DNA of 50,320 bases from Nocardioides zeae (GCF_010686755.1 NZ_JAAGXA010000020.1:1-50320), one strand, 5' to 3'; counted from the stretch's first letter, positions 7,900-16,723 are shown. A program made the numbers and translations. Notes: generated by a model not told the origin, from the sequence alone.

Positions 7900-8256
7900 A
7901 TGCCCGTCGACCTCGACCGTCCCGCTTTCGAGCTGCTCGTCGACCGCGCGCTCGACGGCATCCCCGACGAGCTCGCCGCGCTCGTCGACAACCTCGTGGT
8001 GCTGGTCGAGGAGGAACCCCCGGAGGGCGAGCCCGCCGACCTGCTGGGGTTGTACGACGGGGTGGCCCTGACCGAGCGCGGGTTCGACTACGGCGGGGTG
8101 CTGCCCGACCGGATCTTCGTCTTCCGCAAGCCGCTCCTGGCGATGTGCGAGGACCTCGCGGAGCTCGAGGACGAGGTGCGGATCACGGTCGTGCACGAGA
8201 TCGCGCACCACTTCGGCATCGACGACGCGGCGCTGCACGACCTCGGCTGGGGGTGA
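7900..8256 (+). CDS. Small zincin-like metallopeptidase family protein (MtfA/DUF1025-like)
   Basis: The 118-aa product from ATG 7900 ends in VVHEIAHHFGIDD: the HEXXH zinc motif is His99-Glu100-x-x-His103 and Asp109 lies where the third ligand is expected in this family. Upstream the sequence matches the acidic small-zincin pattern (DELAALVDNLVVLVEEEP). Full-length members are 110-140 aa, so this is complete. Substrates of these stand-alone minimal zincins are unknown. The frame stays open upstream to 7855 but that would begin inside the tRNA-Asp terminator. Confidence 0.85.
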   Translation: MPVDLDRPAFELLVDRALDGIPDELAALVDNLVVLVEEEPPEGEPADLLGLYDGVALTERGFDYGGVLPDRIFVFRKPLLAMCEDLAELEDEVRITVVHEIAHHFGIDDAALHDLGWG

Positions 8257-8266
8257 ACCCCGCCGG

Positions 8267-9232
8267 TCAGCTGGCGTGCCAGGACTCGCCGCGCGGCTCG
8301 ACCCACGGCGTCGGCGCCTCGCCGGCGGCCTGTGCGGAGATCTCGCCGAGCAGCCAGCGCTGGAAGTCCCGCTGCTGCTCGGAGCGGGCCAGCGACAGGA
8401 GCCGCTGGGTGCGGCAGAAGGCGTCCGCGAGGTCGAGGAGGTCCCGCATCTGGTGGGACAGGTCGGCAGCGGGCTGGCCCACCGTCAGCAGGAAGTCGCC
8501 GGTGGAGCGCCCGGCCGCGAGACCCGCGTCGACGCTGCCCGCGATCCCCGCGTGGTCGATGTGGTTCTCGAAGAGGTCGAACACCCGGGACAGCTCGTGG
8601 GCGAGCGGGTAGTCGTCCTGGTGGGCCAGCGAGAGCAGGCGCACCTCGCGCCGCAGGTCGCCGTAGTGCCGGCGGAAGTCGCGGTAGGGCAGCAGCGGCA
8701 TGCCGCGCAGCCGCACGAACACGGTCGGCACCCGCTCGATGTCGCCGGTGGTGAGCGTGATGTCGAAGACCTCGCCCTCGAGGTCGGCGTCGAGCCGCGG
8801 CTCCGGCACCGGCTCGAACCACACGACCTTGCCCTCGGGGACGATGTCGGCGCCCCAGGCGGCGGAGTTCATCGCCACGAGGCCCAGCCCGCGCCCGACG
8901 GTCAGCAGGAAGCCGAACTCGTCGTCGTCCCCGAGGTCCGGCTCCGGCTCGGCGACCGACAGGCTGGGCGGCACGCGGGAGCCGTCGGACACCTCGAAGC
9001 GCGGGTGAGCCTGCGTGCCCCGGACACGCACGGTGATGGGCTCGCTGGCGTGGAGCAGGGCGTTGGTGACGAGCTCGGACACGCCGAGCTCGGCCGCGTC
9101 GAGGAGGTCCTCGCGGCCCATGTCGCGGCAGACCGCTGCGGCCCAGCGCCGGGCCTGCTGCACGCAGGTCGGGCCGGGCTCGAGTCGGACGGCCTCTCGG
9201 CTCTGCGGCATCACGCCAACCTTCGTCGTCAC
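8267..9232 (-). CDS. ATP-binding (HATPase, anti-sigma/serine-kinase-like) protein
   Basis: The 321-aa product has an N-terminal GHKL ATPase domain of the RsbW/SpoIIAB type: ELGVSELVTNALLHA as N-box (about residues 47-61), then a degenerate G-box region with VGRGLGLVAM (about 110-120). The C-terminal 150 residues (from about 165) are a separate region with a DLFENHIDHAGI segment, not obviously catalytic. Such fused actinobacterial proteins are thought to act in sigma-factor or stress-signal partner switching. No sigma factor or anti-anti-sigma gene is adjacent. GTG 9232 is used; ATG 9211 is an alternative start. Confidence 0.78.
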   Translation of the reverse strand: MTTKVGVMPQSREAVRLEPGPTCVQQARRWAAAVCRDMGREDLLDAAELGVSELVTNALLHASEPITVRVRGTQAHPRFEVSDGSRVPPSLSVAEPEPDLGDDDEFGFLLTVGRGLGLVAMNSAAWGADIVPEGKVVWFEPVPEPRLDADLEGEVFDITLTTGDIERVPTVFVRLRGMPLLPYRDFRRHYGDLRREVRLLSLAHQDDYPLAHELSRVFDLFENHIDHAGIAGSVDAGLAAGRSTGDFLLTVGQPAADLSHQMRDLLDLADAFCRTQRLLSLARSEQQRDFQRWLLGEISAQAAGEAPTPWVEPRGESWHAS

Positions 9233-9391
9233 AAGCGCGCGTCAGTCCGAGCAGGACGCGGGGGGTTCGGTCATCTGGCGCCTGCTTCCCCGGCGGGATG
9301 TGGTCGAAACCACCGCGCTCGATGTGCTTTGTGTCGTAGGTAGGAGAAGAATGGTCACCGGCCCCACACATCGGCGAGGAAGGGTGGGTTC

Positions 9392-10855
9392 ATGAACCAG
9401 CAGAGCAGCTCGGGTCGGCACAAGGTCGTGGTGATCGGTTCCGGCTTCGGAGGGCTCTTCGGCACGAAGGCCCTGCGCAAGGCGCCGGTCGACGTGACGA
9501 TGGTGGCCAAGACGACCCACCACCTCTTCCAGCCGCTGCTCTACCAGGTGGCGACCGGCATCCTGTCGCAGGGCGAGATCGCCCCGCCGACCCGTGAGGT
9601 GCTGGCGAAGCAGAAGAACGCCACGGTCCTGCTGGGCGAGGTCACGGACATCGACCTCGACAAGCGGATCGTGACGTCCCACGTGCTGGGCCTGGAGACC
9701 CTGACGCCCTACGACTCGCTCATCGTGGCGGCGGGAGCGGGCCAGAGCTACTTCGGCAACGACCACTTCGCCGAGTTCGCGCCGGGCATGAAGAGCATCG
9801 ACGACGCGCTCGAGCTGCGCGGCCGCATCTTCGGGGCGTTCGAGCTCGCCGAGATCGCCGCCGCCCGCGGCGAGAAGGTGCAGGACCTCCTCACCTTCGT
9901 CGTGGTGGGTGCCGGCCCGACGGGTGTCGAGATGGCGGGCCAGATCGCCGAGCTCGCCCACCGCACGCTGCGCACCGACTTCCGCCACATCAACACCGAG
10001 AAGGCCCGCGTCGTGCTCGTGGACGCCGCCCCGCAGGTGCTCCCCCCGTTCGGCGAGAAGCTGGGGGCCTCGGCGAAGGGGTCGCTGGAGAAGCTGGGCG
10101 TCGAGGTCAAGCTCGGCGCGATGGTCACGTCCGTCGACCAGGACGGGCTCGACGTGAAGTACAAGGACGGCTCGACCGAGCGCATCAACTCGACGGCGAT
10201 GATCTGGGCCGCCGGCGTGCAGGCGAACGCGCTCGGCAAGACGCTGGCCGAGCAGAGCGGCGCCCCGCTCGACCGTGCCGGCCGCATCGGCGTGAACCCC
10301 GACCTCACCCTCCCGGGCTACCCGGAGGTCTTCGTCGTGGGCGACATGATCAGCCTCAACAACCTCCCCGGTGTCGCCCAGGTGGCCATCCAGGGGGCGA
10401 AGTACGCGGCGACGGAGATCCAGGGCCGGCTGCAGGGCAAGGCCCCGCAGAAGCCGTTCAAGTACTTCGACAAGGGCTCGATGGCCGTCATCGGCCGCTT
10501 CCGTGCGGTCATGATGGTGGGCAACAAGATCCGCATCAGCGGCATCATCGCCTGGCTGTCGTGGCTCGCGGTGCACCTGATGTACCTGACCGGGTTCAAG
10601 AACCGCGTCACCGCGCTGCTGCGCTGGTTCGTCTCCTTCGTCGGTCGCGACCGCTCGGAGCGCACCATGACGGAGCAGCAGGTGTTCGCCCGCCGAGCGC
10701 TCGCGCGGCTCGAGGGCGGCGCCCGCGACCTGGTGAGCCGTGACGACACGAAGGCCGAGGAGGCCCTCGAGGCGCGTCGCGCGGAGCTGGAGAACCAGGC
10801 CGCGGAGGAGTCCCGTCTGACCGACGCGGGCGAGCGCGGCGTCGCCGTCGGGTGA
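9392..10855 (+). CDS. ndh: Type II NADH dehydrogenase (NDH-2)-like FAD oxidoreductase
   Basis: Single-subunit, non-proton-pumping oxidation of NADH with transfer to quinone at the inner membrane face. The 487-aa product has an FAD-binding VVVIGSGFGG (residues 12-21), an NAD-binding VVVGAGPTGVEMAG (about 170-183) and an FAD C-terminal motif VFVVGDM (about 310). A C-terminal membrane-anchoring segment IIAWLSWLAVHLMYLTGF precedes a charged tail longer than in E. coli Ndh. Length and order fit actinobacterial NDH-2. The stop codon overlaps the GTG start of the following YibE/F gene (GTGA), so the two are translationally coupled. Confidence 0.9.
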   Translation: MNQQSSSGRHKVVVIGSGFGGLFGTKALRKAPVDVTMVAKTTHHLFQPLLYQVATGILSQGEIAPPTREVLAKQKNATVLLGEVTDIDLDKRIVTSHVLGLETLTPYDSLIVAAGAGQSYFGNDHFAEFAPGMKSIDDALELRGRIFGAFELAEIAAARGEKVQDLLTFVVVGAGPTGVEMAGQIAELAHRTLRTDFRHINTEKARVVLVDAAPQVLPPFGEKLGASAKGSLEKLGVEVKLGAMVTSVDQDGLDVKYKDGSTERINSTAMIWAAGVQANALGKTLAEQSGAPLDRAGRIGVNPDLTLPGYPEVFVVGDMISLNNLPGVAQVAIQGAKYAATEIQGRLQGKAPQKPFKYFDKGSMAVIGRFRAVMMVGNKIRISGIIAWLSWLAVHLMYLTGFKNRVTALLRWFVSFVGRDRSERTMTEQQVFARRALARLEGGARDLVSRDDTKAEEALEARRAELENQAAEESRLTDAGERGVAVG

Positions 10856-12141
10856 GCCACGGACACGGGCACGGACACGGCCCGTCGGTCGGCGCGGTGC
10901 GCACCGACCGACGGGCCGTGGTGCTGCTGCTGGGCTTCCTCGCCGTCGTGCTGGTGGGGACGCTCGCCGGGCTCGTCGCGCTCTGGCCGTCGGCCGAGGA
11001 CGCCGTCGAGGACGTCCAGTACGCCGCGGAGGGGGTCACCTTCGTCGACGCGGAGGTCCTGCGGGTCGAGGACGCGTGCCCGGTCATCGCCGTCGGCCCG
11101 GGTCTGCCCGAGCCGGAGGGCGGTGCCGACCAGGCCTTCCCCGAGAACTGCAACACCCTCGTCGCCCGGCTGAGCGAGGGACCGGAGGAGGGCGACGAGA
11201 CCCGCGTGCAGACGGAGGCCTCCGTCGTGCGCTCGGGCCTGCGGGCCGGCGACGAGGTCGTGCTCATGCGGGTGCCGCCGGTGGAGGGCCAGCCGGAGAC
11301 GGTCTACGGGTTCTCCCACCCCCACCGCGACGCGCCGCTGCTCGCCATGACCATCGTCTTCGTGGTGGTCGTCGCGGTGATCGCCCGCCTGCGCGGCATC
11401 CTCGCGCTCCTCGGCCTCGGCTTCGCCGCCGTCGTGCTCTGGGGGTTCATGATCCCCGGCCTGCTGGCGGGGGAGAGCGGCATCGGCGTGGCGGTGGTCG
11501 GCTCGATCGTCATCATGTACGTCGTCCTCTACCTCGCCCACGGACCCTCGCTCCGCACGAGCGCGGCCCTCGCGGGCACGCTCCTCGGCATCACCGTGAC
11601 CGCGCTCCTCGGTGTCTGGGCCGTGGGCGCGGCCCGGCTGTCCGGCATGAGCGACGAGAACGGCGAGTTCCTCCAGCTCTACGCCGACCAGCTCAACTTC
11701 AAGGCGCTGCTGTCGGCCGGCATCATCATCGCCGGGCTCGGCGTCCTCAACGACGTCACGATCACCCAGGCCTCCGCCGTCTGGGAGCTGAGGTCCGCCG
11801 CCCCCGACATGACCCGGCGCGAGATCTTCTCCCGCGGCATGCGCATCGGCCGCGACCACATCGCCTCGACCATCTACACGATCGTGTTCGCCTACGCGGG
11901 CACGGCGCTCGGCGTGCTGCTGCTGCTCTCCCTCTACGACCGGCCGATCGCCGACGTGCTCTCCTCCGACATGCTGAGCGAGGAGGTCGTGCGCACCCTG
12001 GCCTCGGCCATCGGTCTCGTGGCGAGCGTCCCCATCACGACGGCGATCGCCGCGGCGACGGTGGCCCCTCCGGGCGCCCCGCCCGCCGCCGGGAAGCGTG
12101 CGCTCAGAGGTCGCGGCGGTAGCGACGTACCGCCTGCATGA
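10852..12141 (+). CDS. YibE/F-family multipass membrane protein
   Basis: The 429-aa product (GTG 10852, overlapping the ndh stop) has a His-rich N-terminus (SHGHGHGHGP), one N-terminal TM helix, an extracytoplasmic domain of about 120 residues, and then about seven TM helices of the YibE/F family (LLAMTIVFVVVVAVIARLRG onward, including GLGVLNDVTITQASAVWELR). The family is of uncertain function; some members have been proposed to be transporters. Coupling to ndh suggests a membrane or respiratory setting. Its last 38 nt overlap the 3' end of the convergent gene on the other strand. Confidence 0.85.
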   Translation: MSHGHGHGHGPSVGAVRTDRRAVVLLLGFLAVVLVGTLAGLVALWPSAEDAVEDVQYAAEGVTFVDAEVLRVEDACPVIAVGPGLPEPEGGADQAFPENCNTLVARLSEGPEEGDETRVQTEASVVRSGLRAGDEVVLMRVPPVEGQPETVYGFSHPHRDAPLLAMTIVFVVVVAVIARLRGILALLGLGFAAVVLWGFMIPGLLAGESGIGVAVVGSIVIMYVVLYLAHGPSLRTSAALAGTLLGITVTALLGVWAVGAARLSGMSDENGEFLQLYADQLNFKALLSAGIIIAGLGVLNDVTITQASAVWELRSAAPDMTRREIFSRGMRIGRDHIASTIYTIVFAYAGTALGVLLLLSLYDRPIADVLSSDMLSEEVVRTLASAIGLVASVPITTAIAAATVAPPGAPPAAGKRALRGRGGSDVPPA

Positions 12142-13648
12142 ACGCCACCGGGTCCACCATCGTGCGGTCGATGGTGACCGGCCCGAGGCTGCGGCGGTGG
12201 ATCTCCAGGCGCCAGCCCCGCTGACCGGGGGTGCCGTGCTCCTCGACGTCGAGCTGGACGTTGGTGAGGTCGAAGGACGACGTGCTGGTGGCCCGGGTGA
12301 TGTGGAGGACGCCGCGGTCGATGACCACCGTGGTGGGCGCTGAGCCGGCGCGCACGGCCCACACGACGAGCGTCAGCACGGCAGCGACCCCCGCGAGCGC
12401 GGCGTCGGCCACGTCGCGGGTGTCGTAGGCGACCCACGCCATCCCGGCCGTCACGAGCAGTCCCGCCACGATGAGCAGGGTCGCCGTGACCTGCCCCGTG
12501 CGCGGCGACGCGAACTCGACGCGGAGGGGCGTGCGCTCCTCCGTCGGTCGGGAGGCCTCGTCCCGGGTACGTCGGCCCACCGGCTCGGGTGCCTCCGCGG
12601 CGGTCTCCGCGCGCGCGGCCTCCTCACGGGCCGCCGCTGCGGCCCGCTCCTCCTCGACGCGTCGCGCCGCCGCCACGAGGGGAGAGGCCGCGGCCGTCGC
12701 GCTGGGAGCGTCGCCCTCCGGGTCGGTGTCGGGCTCGGTCTTCGTGGCGGTCTTCGGGTCGGTCTCCGGCGCGCCCTCGGGCTCCGGGCGCCGGAACGCC
12801 GCGACGACCGACTGGGCGATGTCGTGGGAGGTGCTCGGCGGGGGAGCCGTGCTGACGTGGCGGCCCGCCGTGTCCTCGGGCGGGAGCGGGGGGTTGGCGG
12901 GGTCCGCGTCCCGACCGGGGTAGAGGTCGACCTCAGCCGGTCCGTCCTCCGGGTGGTCATCCCGGTCGGGGACGGGCGCGGGCTCCGAGGGCCGCAGCGC
13001 AGCGAGCACCGACGCGGCGGCCGCGTTGTGGGTGACCGCAGCCGGGGGTGCGGCGTCGGGCCGCGCGGGGGGAGCGGTCTCGGGGTCGCGGGCAGGCTCG
13101 GGCCCGGGCTCGTCGCGACCCAGCGGGCTGTCGTCGTCGAGACCGACGAGCTCGATCGGTCCGGTCAGCGGGTCGACGGGATCCCCGGTGTGGAGCGGCT
13201 CGTCGGCGTCGCGGGCGCGGGCCTCGTCGTCGGCGGTCGCCGCGGGGGAGAGGGACGGCAGGGGACCGCTCGCGGTGAACACGTCCGGTCCCGGGCCGTG
13301 CGTCGTGGCGCCGCGCGCCTCGTCGCTGTCGCGGAACGCCGCGAGCACCGAGGCAGCCGCCGCGTGCTGCGGTGCCACCTCCGGCTCGGGCTCGGGCTCC
13401 GGCTCCGGCTCCGGCTCGACGCTCTCGGGCTCGACGCTCTCGGGCTCGACCGGAACGGGCTCGTGGTCGGCGGGGGCGTCGCCCGCGGCGTACGCCGGGG
13501 TGGGGGCGGGCGCCTCGGAACGCTCCACGGGAGCGGAGGCGGCCGGCTGCTCGGGGGCACCGCTGCGCGCGAGCCGGCGCTCCCGCATCTCCAGCCAGCG
13601 GCTCCGGAGGTCGGTGGGCCGGTCCCCGCCGTCCTGTGGATTGCTCAT
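12104..13648 (-). CDS. Membrane protein with long disordered N-terminus and four SVLAAFR-like repeats
   Basis: The 514-aa product begins with about 370 residues rich in Pro, Glu, Ala and Asp, including a PE run near residues 80-90, so it is probably disordered. Within it, a short helix-like motif recurs: AAAASVLAAFR (about 96-106), AAAASVLAALR (209-219), IAQSVVAAFRR (277-287) and a degenerate AAASPLVAAARR (319-330). Two TM helices follow (about 388-408 and 412-433), then an 80-residue C-terminal domain that may be beta-rich. I do not recognise the family. The repeats look like short linear binding motifs for a shared partner. It is convergent with and overlaps the YibE/F gene. Confidence 0.75.
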   Translation of the reverse strand: MSNPQDGGDRPTDLRSRWLEMRERRLARSGAPEQPAASAPVERSEAPAPTPAYAAGDAPADHEPVPVEPESVEPESVEPEPEPEPEPEPEVAPQHAAAASVLAAFRDSDEARGATTHGPGPDVFTASGPLPSLSPAATADDEARARDADEPLHTGDPVDPLTGPIELVGLDDDSPLGRDEPGPEPARDPETAPPARPDAAPPAAVTHNAAAASVLAALRPSEPAPVPDRDDHPEDGPAEVDLYPGRDADPANPPLPPEDTAGRHVSTAPPPSTSHDIAQSVVAAFRRPEPEGAPETDPKTATKTEPDTDPEGDAPSATAAASPLVAAARRVEEERAAAAAREEAARAETAAEAPEPVGRRTRDEASRPTEERTPLRVEFASPRTGQVTATLLIVAGLLVTAGMAWVAYDTRDVADAALAGVAAVLTLVVWAVRAGSAPTTVVIDRGVLHITRATSTSSFDLTNVQLDVEEHGTPGQRGWRLEIHRRSLGPVTIDRTMVDPVAFMQAVRRYRRDL

Positions 13649-13787
13649 GGGCAGAAACTACGTGGTGAGCGGGTTGCCGCGCGAAGGAATCCCCGAGCGA
13701 CGCGCCGACGGGGTGGTGCAGACCGGTCGGGCCGAGTTGCCGCGATTCGCGGGACGTCTCACCGCCGCGGTGCCACACTGGACCTCA

Positions 13788-13821
13788 GGTGGTGGCCGAG
13801 ACCCGAGACTCGGCCACCACC
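13788..13821. promoter_or_regulatory. Strong hairpin in the divergent intergenic region 13649-13909
   Basis: Arms 13788-13800 and 13809-13821 (GGTGGTGGCCGAG and its complement) form a perfect 13-bp stem with an 8-nt loop. The hairpin sits between two divergently transcribed genes, 89 nt before the FUSC-like start, where no mRNA is expected to end. It could be a transcription attenuator in the FUSC leader or the end of an unannotated short transcript. The remaining bases of this 261-bp gap show nothing else I can support. Confidence 0.5.
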
Positions 13822-13909
13822 CCCCGGATCCGGACCCGCGTCGCCTCCCCCGTCGGCGCGGGTCCTCGTCGTTCCGGGGTGGTGGTCCGCGGGTGGGTAC
13901 CGGCGCGCC

Positions 13910-14974
13910 GTGCCACTGCCCCGCCCGCTCGCCGACCTCGCGCTGCACCCCGCGCCCGCCGTCGCGGCGAAGGCCGCGGTCGCCGCCGTGCTCGCCTACC
14001 TCGCCGTCGTACCGTGGGGCGGGGTGGCGTCGCACTACGCCTACTACGCGCCGCTCGGCGCGGTCGTCACCGTGTCGACGACGACGGTGCACTCGGTCCG
14101 TACTGCCGTGCAGTCGGCGGTCGCGATCGGGCTGGGTGCGGCGCTCGCCGTAGCGGTGACGATGACCTCCGTGCCGACGCTCGCCGGGATCGCCGCGGTG
14201 GTGGCGTCCGGCAGCCTGCTGTCGTGGTGGGGGCGGCTCGGGGCGATGGCGTCGTGGGTGCCGGTGTCGGCGCTGTTCGTGCTGCTCATCGGGGGTGGGG
14301 ACCCCGGGGGATACGTGCTGGGGTACCTCGGCCTCACCGCCGTCGGCGCTGCCGTCGGGGTGCTGGTCAACGTGGTCCTGCCCTCCCTGCCGCTCGCGAC
14401 GGCCGACGCCGCCCAGGCCGAGCTGCGCGCCCTGCTCGCGGACCAGCTCGACGACCTCGCCGACGGGTTGCGCCAGGAGTCGCTGCCCCGGTCCGCCGAG
14501 TGGGAGGGACGAGCCCGGGACCTCGTCACCCCCGCCCGCACCCTCGAGAGCCTGGTGGCGCGAGCCGCCGAGGCGCAGCGGGCCAACTGGCGCGCCCGCC
14601 GGCGGCAGGACTCCGCGCGGTCGACGGTGACGCAGGGCCGGGCCCTGGGTTGGCTGTCCTACGAGGTGGAGGAGATCCTCCGGACCCTGGCCCGCGACGA
14701 GCACGCCGACCGCGACGAGGTCGCGCTCGGGCCGCTGCTGCGCCCCGCGGCCGCCGACGCGTTCGTCGCCGTCGCCGCGGTGCTGCGGGCGACGGGGGAC
14801 GACCGCGAGCCGGCGTACGGCGCGGCCGACGCCGCCGTCGCACGCTTCGCCGACGCGGTGCGCGAGCGCCAGCACGCCGGAGCCGACACCTTCGCCGCAT
14901 CCGCCCTCGTCGTGGCGACCCGACGGGTGCTCGACGCGGTGGACCCGCGGGTCGCGGCGGCGGCCGGGTCTTGA
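13910..14974 (+). CDS. FUSC/aromatic-acid-exporter-like membrane protein
   Basis: The 354-aa product (GTG 13910 chosen because the following residues MPLPRPLADLALHPAPAV immediately precede TM1; the frame stays open far upstream but shadows the opposite-strand gene) has about six N-terminal TM helices (AAVAAVLAYLAVVPWGGV to AVGVLVNVVLPSLPLA) and a C-terminal helical cytoplasmic domain of about 190 residues. This half-size arrangement matches FUSC / DUF939-type proteins (p-hydroxybenzoate efflux AaeB relatives). The substrate is unknown. tRNA-Lys begins 43 nt downstream on the same strand. Confidence 0.72.
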   Translation: MPLPRPLADLALHPAPAVAAKAAVAAVLAYLAVVPWGGVASHYAYYAPLGAVVTVSTTTVHSVRTAVQSAVAIGLGAALAVAVTMTSVPTLAGIAAVVASGSLLSWWGRLGAMASWVPVSALFVLLIGGGDPGGYVLGYLGLTAVGAAVGVLVNVVLPSLPLATADAAQAELRALLADQLDDLADGLRQESLPRSAEWEGRARDLVTPARTLESLVARAAEAQRANWRARRRQDSARSTVTQGRALGWLSYEVEEILRTLARDEHADRDEVALGPLLRPAAADAFVAVAAVLRATGDDREPAYGAADAAVARFADAVRERQHAGADTFAASALVVATRRVLDAVDPRVAAAAGS

Positions 14975-15016
14975 GAGACTGGGAGGCGGTGGGCGCCACG
15001 GCGTGGGGCCCACCGA

Positions 15017-15089
15017 GGGCCACTAGCTCAATGGGCAGAGCATCGGACTTTTAATCCGCTGGTTCAGGGTTCGAGTCCCTGGTGGCCTA
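15017..15089 (+). tRNA. tRNA-Lys (TTT), integration target of the island
   Basis: A 73-nt cloverleaf with acceptor GGGCCAC/GTGGCCT (G-U closing pair), D-arm GCTCAATGGGCAGAGC, anticodon loop CTTTTAA (anticodon TTT), T-arm CAGGG-TTCGAGT-CCCTG and discriminator A. Its last 35 bases plus the next base (15055-15090) are repeated exactly at 43846-43881, so this gene is the probable attachment site of the 28.8-kb segment that follows. The cloverleaf is intact, as expected when an element restores the tRNA 3' end on integration. Confidence 0.93.
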
Positions 15090-15090
15090 C
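15055..15090 (+). repeat. Left attachment repeat (attL), 3' part of tRNA-Lys
   Basis: The 36 bases from TCCGCTGG to GCCTAC are identical, in the same orientation, to 43846-43881. They span the 3' strand of the anticodon stem, the variable loop, the T-arm and the acceptor 3' strand of tRNA-Lys. Bases before (cttttaa versus aaaccag) and after (tggaacg versus ccccgct) differ, so the repeat is sharply bounded. Confidence 0.85.
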
Positions 15091-15130
15091 TGGAACGACG
15101 TCTGACCTGCGGCGCCCTCGTTCCGGCGCA

Positions 15131-16723
15131 TCACGGCGTCGTCGACGAGCTCGCGTCGCCCGCTCGTCCCGTGACCGGAGCGTCCGTCGGAGCGAGGGCG
15201 CGGGGCAGGTCGACGGTGAACGACGAGCCCTCGCCCAGGACGCTTTCCACGCGGAGGCTCCCGCCGTGCGCCTCGACGATGTCCTCGACGATGCTCAACC
15301 CCAGGCCGGTGCCCGGGATGCCGGAGTCGACGACCTGCTCCGCTCGGAAGTACGGGTCGAACAGCCGGGAGATGTCGGTCTCGGCGATCCCGCGCCCGGT
15401 GTCGCTGACGGTGAGGTGGACCGACGTCGGCTGCTCGTCGAGACCGACGTGGATCGACCCGCCCCGCCCCGAGTACTTGATGGCGTTCGAGAGCAGGTTC
15501 TCGATCACCTGTCCCATGCGCACGGGATCGACGGGGACGACGAGCGAGTCCGGCATCGAGCACGTCGTGCGGATTCCCGAGGACTCGGCGTGGAGGGAGG
15601 CCGAACGGACCGCGTTCGTCACGATCTCGACCAGGTCGGTCGGGGCGGGCGAGATCGCCAACCGGTGGGTGCCGGCCTGGGTGCTGGTGAGGAGGTCGCG
15701 GACCAGCCGGAGGGCTCGATCCGAGCTGCGTCGCATCGACGCGACCATCTCCTGCTGGCCCTCCTCCAGGTCCGCCTCGCTGAGGAGGTCGAGGTAGCCG
15801 ATGATGGTGGCAAGCGGAGACCGTACGTCGTGGGTCACCTTGGCGACGACGTCCGACTGTGCGTCGATCGCCGCCGACAGCTTCGTCACGTCCGACCAGG
15901 TCAGCACCGTGGCGCCGGACATGCCGGGCGCATGGACCGGGCACGAGGACAGCAGGTAGGCCGACGGCGCTGCCTCGTCCCCCCACCTCACGAGCTCGTC
16001 GACCATCCGCTCGCCTGCCTCCGCACGGGCGATGACGCTGCGAGCGTGGGCAGCGTGGGGGGACGTTCCGGCGGCGGCCCGGGTGGTGACGTCGGGCACG
16101 CGACCCGCGACCCTGAGGGTCCTGCCACTGCCGTCGACCAGCTGGACGCCGGCCTCCGTGTTGGACAGCAGTGCGTCGACGACGATCCGCTCGTACTGCG
16201 CCGAGCGCAGGGCGGTGAGCTTGGAGGCCGCCACGAGTGCAGCCAGCAGGGAGGGCAGGGCCCCGCCGACGATCGCCGCGGGCGTCGGTCCGTAGGTCGC
16301 CAGTGCCGGCGCCGACAGGAAGGTCAGGCTGGCCGCCGCGCACGCGACGACGCCACGCCGTCCTGCTCGACCGAGCCACAGCGCCGGCATGCCGACGAGG
16401 ACGACCGCGAGACTCTCCCTCGTCGTCGCGGACGAAGCGCCGATCAGGGCGATGTCGACGACGGCGGTGACGGCAAGGAGAGCCGTGCGGCTGGAAGCGC
16501 CGAGCCGGGCCCACGGGATGAGCACGACCGTGGTGAGGGCGACGGCGGCCGCGAGCGCGACCCCGGTGGCTGCTCCCGAGGGACTGCTGCCCGAGCTCGC
16601 CCTGACGCCCAGCTCGACGAGGAGGAGCGCGATGAAGACGCAGTGGAGGACGCGGGGGTCGTCGGAGTCGGCCGTCGCCCACGACCCCATCCGGCTCGAC
16701 CTGCGCAGCTGCGCGACCGGCAT
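15131..16723 (-). CDS. Orphan membrane sensor histidine kinase
   Basis: The 530-aa product (ATG 16723 with AGGGGAA upstream) has about six TM helices between residues 23 and 170 with no large extracytoplasmic domain, a PAS-like segment (about 176-280), a HisKA dimerisation helix with the phospho-acceptor His298 in VTHDVRSP, and a HATPase domain with N-box ENLLSNAIKYS (about 408-418), G1 DTGRGI (441-446) and G2 GTGLGLS (471-477). No response regulator gene is within reach, so the partner is elsewhere. It is the first gene inside the left repeat, transcribed toward tRNA-Lys. The signal may be membrane-derived or cytoplasmic; the substrate of the neighbouring transporters is one option. Confidence 0.88.
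   Translation of the reverse strand: MPVAQLRRSSRMGSWATADSDDPRVLHCVFIALLLVELGVRASSGSSPSGAATGVALAAAVALTTVVLIPWARLGASSRTALLAVTAVVDIALIGASSATTRESLAVVLVGMPALWLGRAGRRGVVACAAASLTFLSAPALATYGPTPAAIVGGALPSLLAALVAASKLTALRSAQYERIVVDALLSNTEAGVQLVDGSGRTLRVAGRVPDVTTRAAAGTSPHAAHARSVIARAEAGERMVDELVRWGDEAAPSAYLLSSCPVHAPGMSGATVLTWSDVTKLSAAIDAQSDVVAKVTHDVRSPLATIIGYLDLLSEADLEEGQQEMVASMRRSSDRALRLVRDLLTSTQAGTHRLAISPAPTDLVEIVTNAVRSASLHAESSGIRTTCSMPDSLVVPVDPVRMGQVIENLLSNAIKYSGRGGSIHVGLDEQPTSVHLTVSDTGRGIAETDISRLFDPYFRAEQVVDSGIPGTGLGLSIVEDIVEAHGGSLRVESVLGEGSSFTVDLPRALAPTDAPVTGRAGDASSSTTP

Noticed and set aside
12824..13909. Long + strand open frame upstream of the FUSC-like gene
   Set aside because: It is the complement of the 514-aa gene; GC-rich codon bias keeps shadow frames open. 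The real start is placed at 13910 just before TM1.
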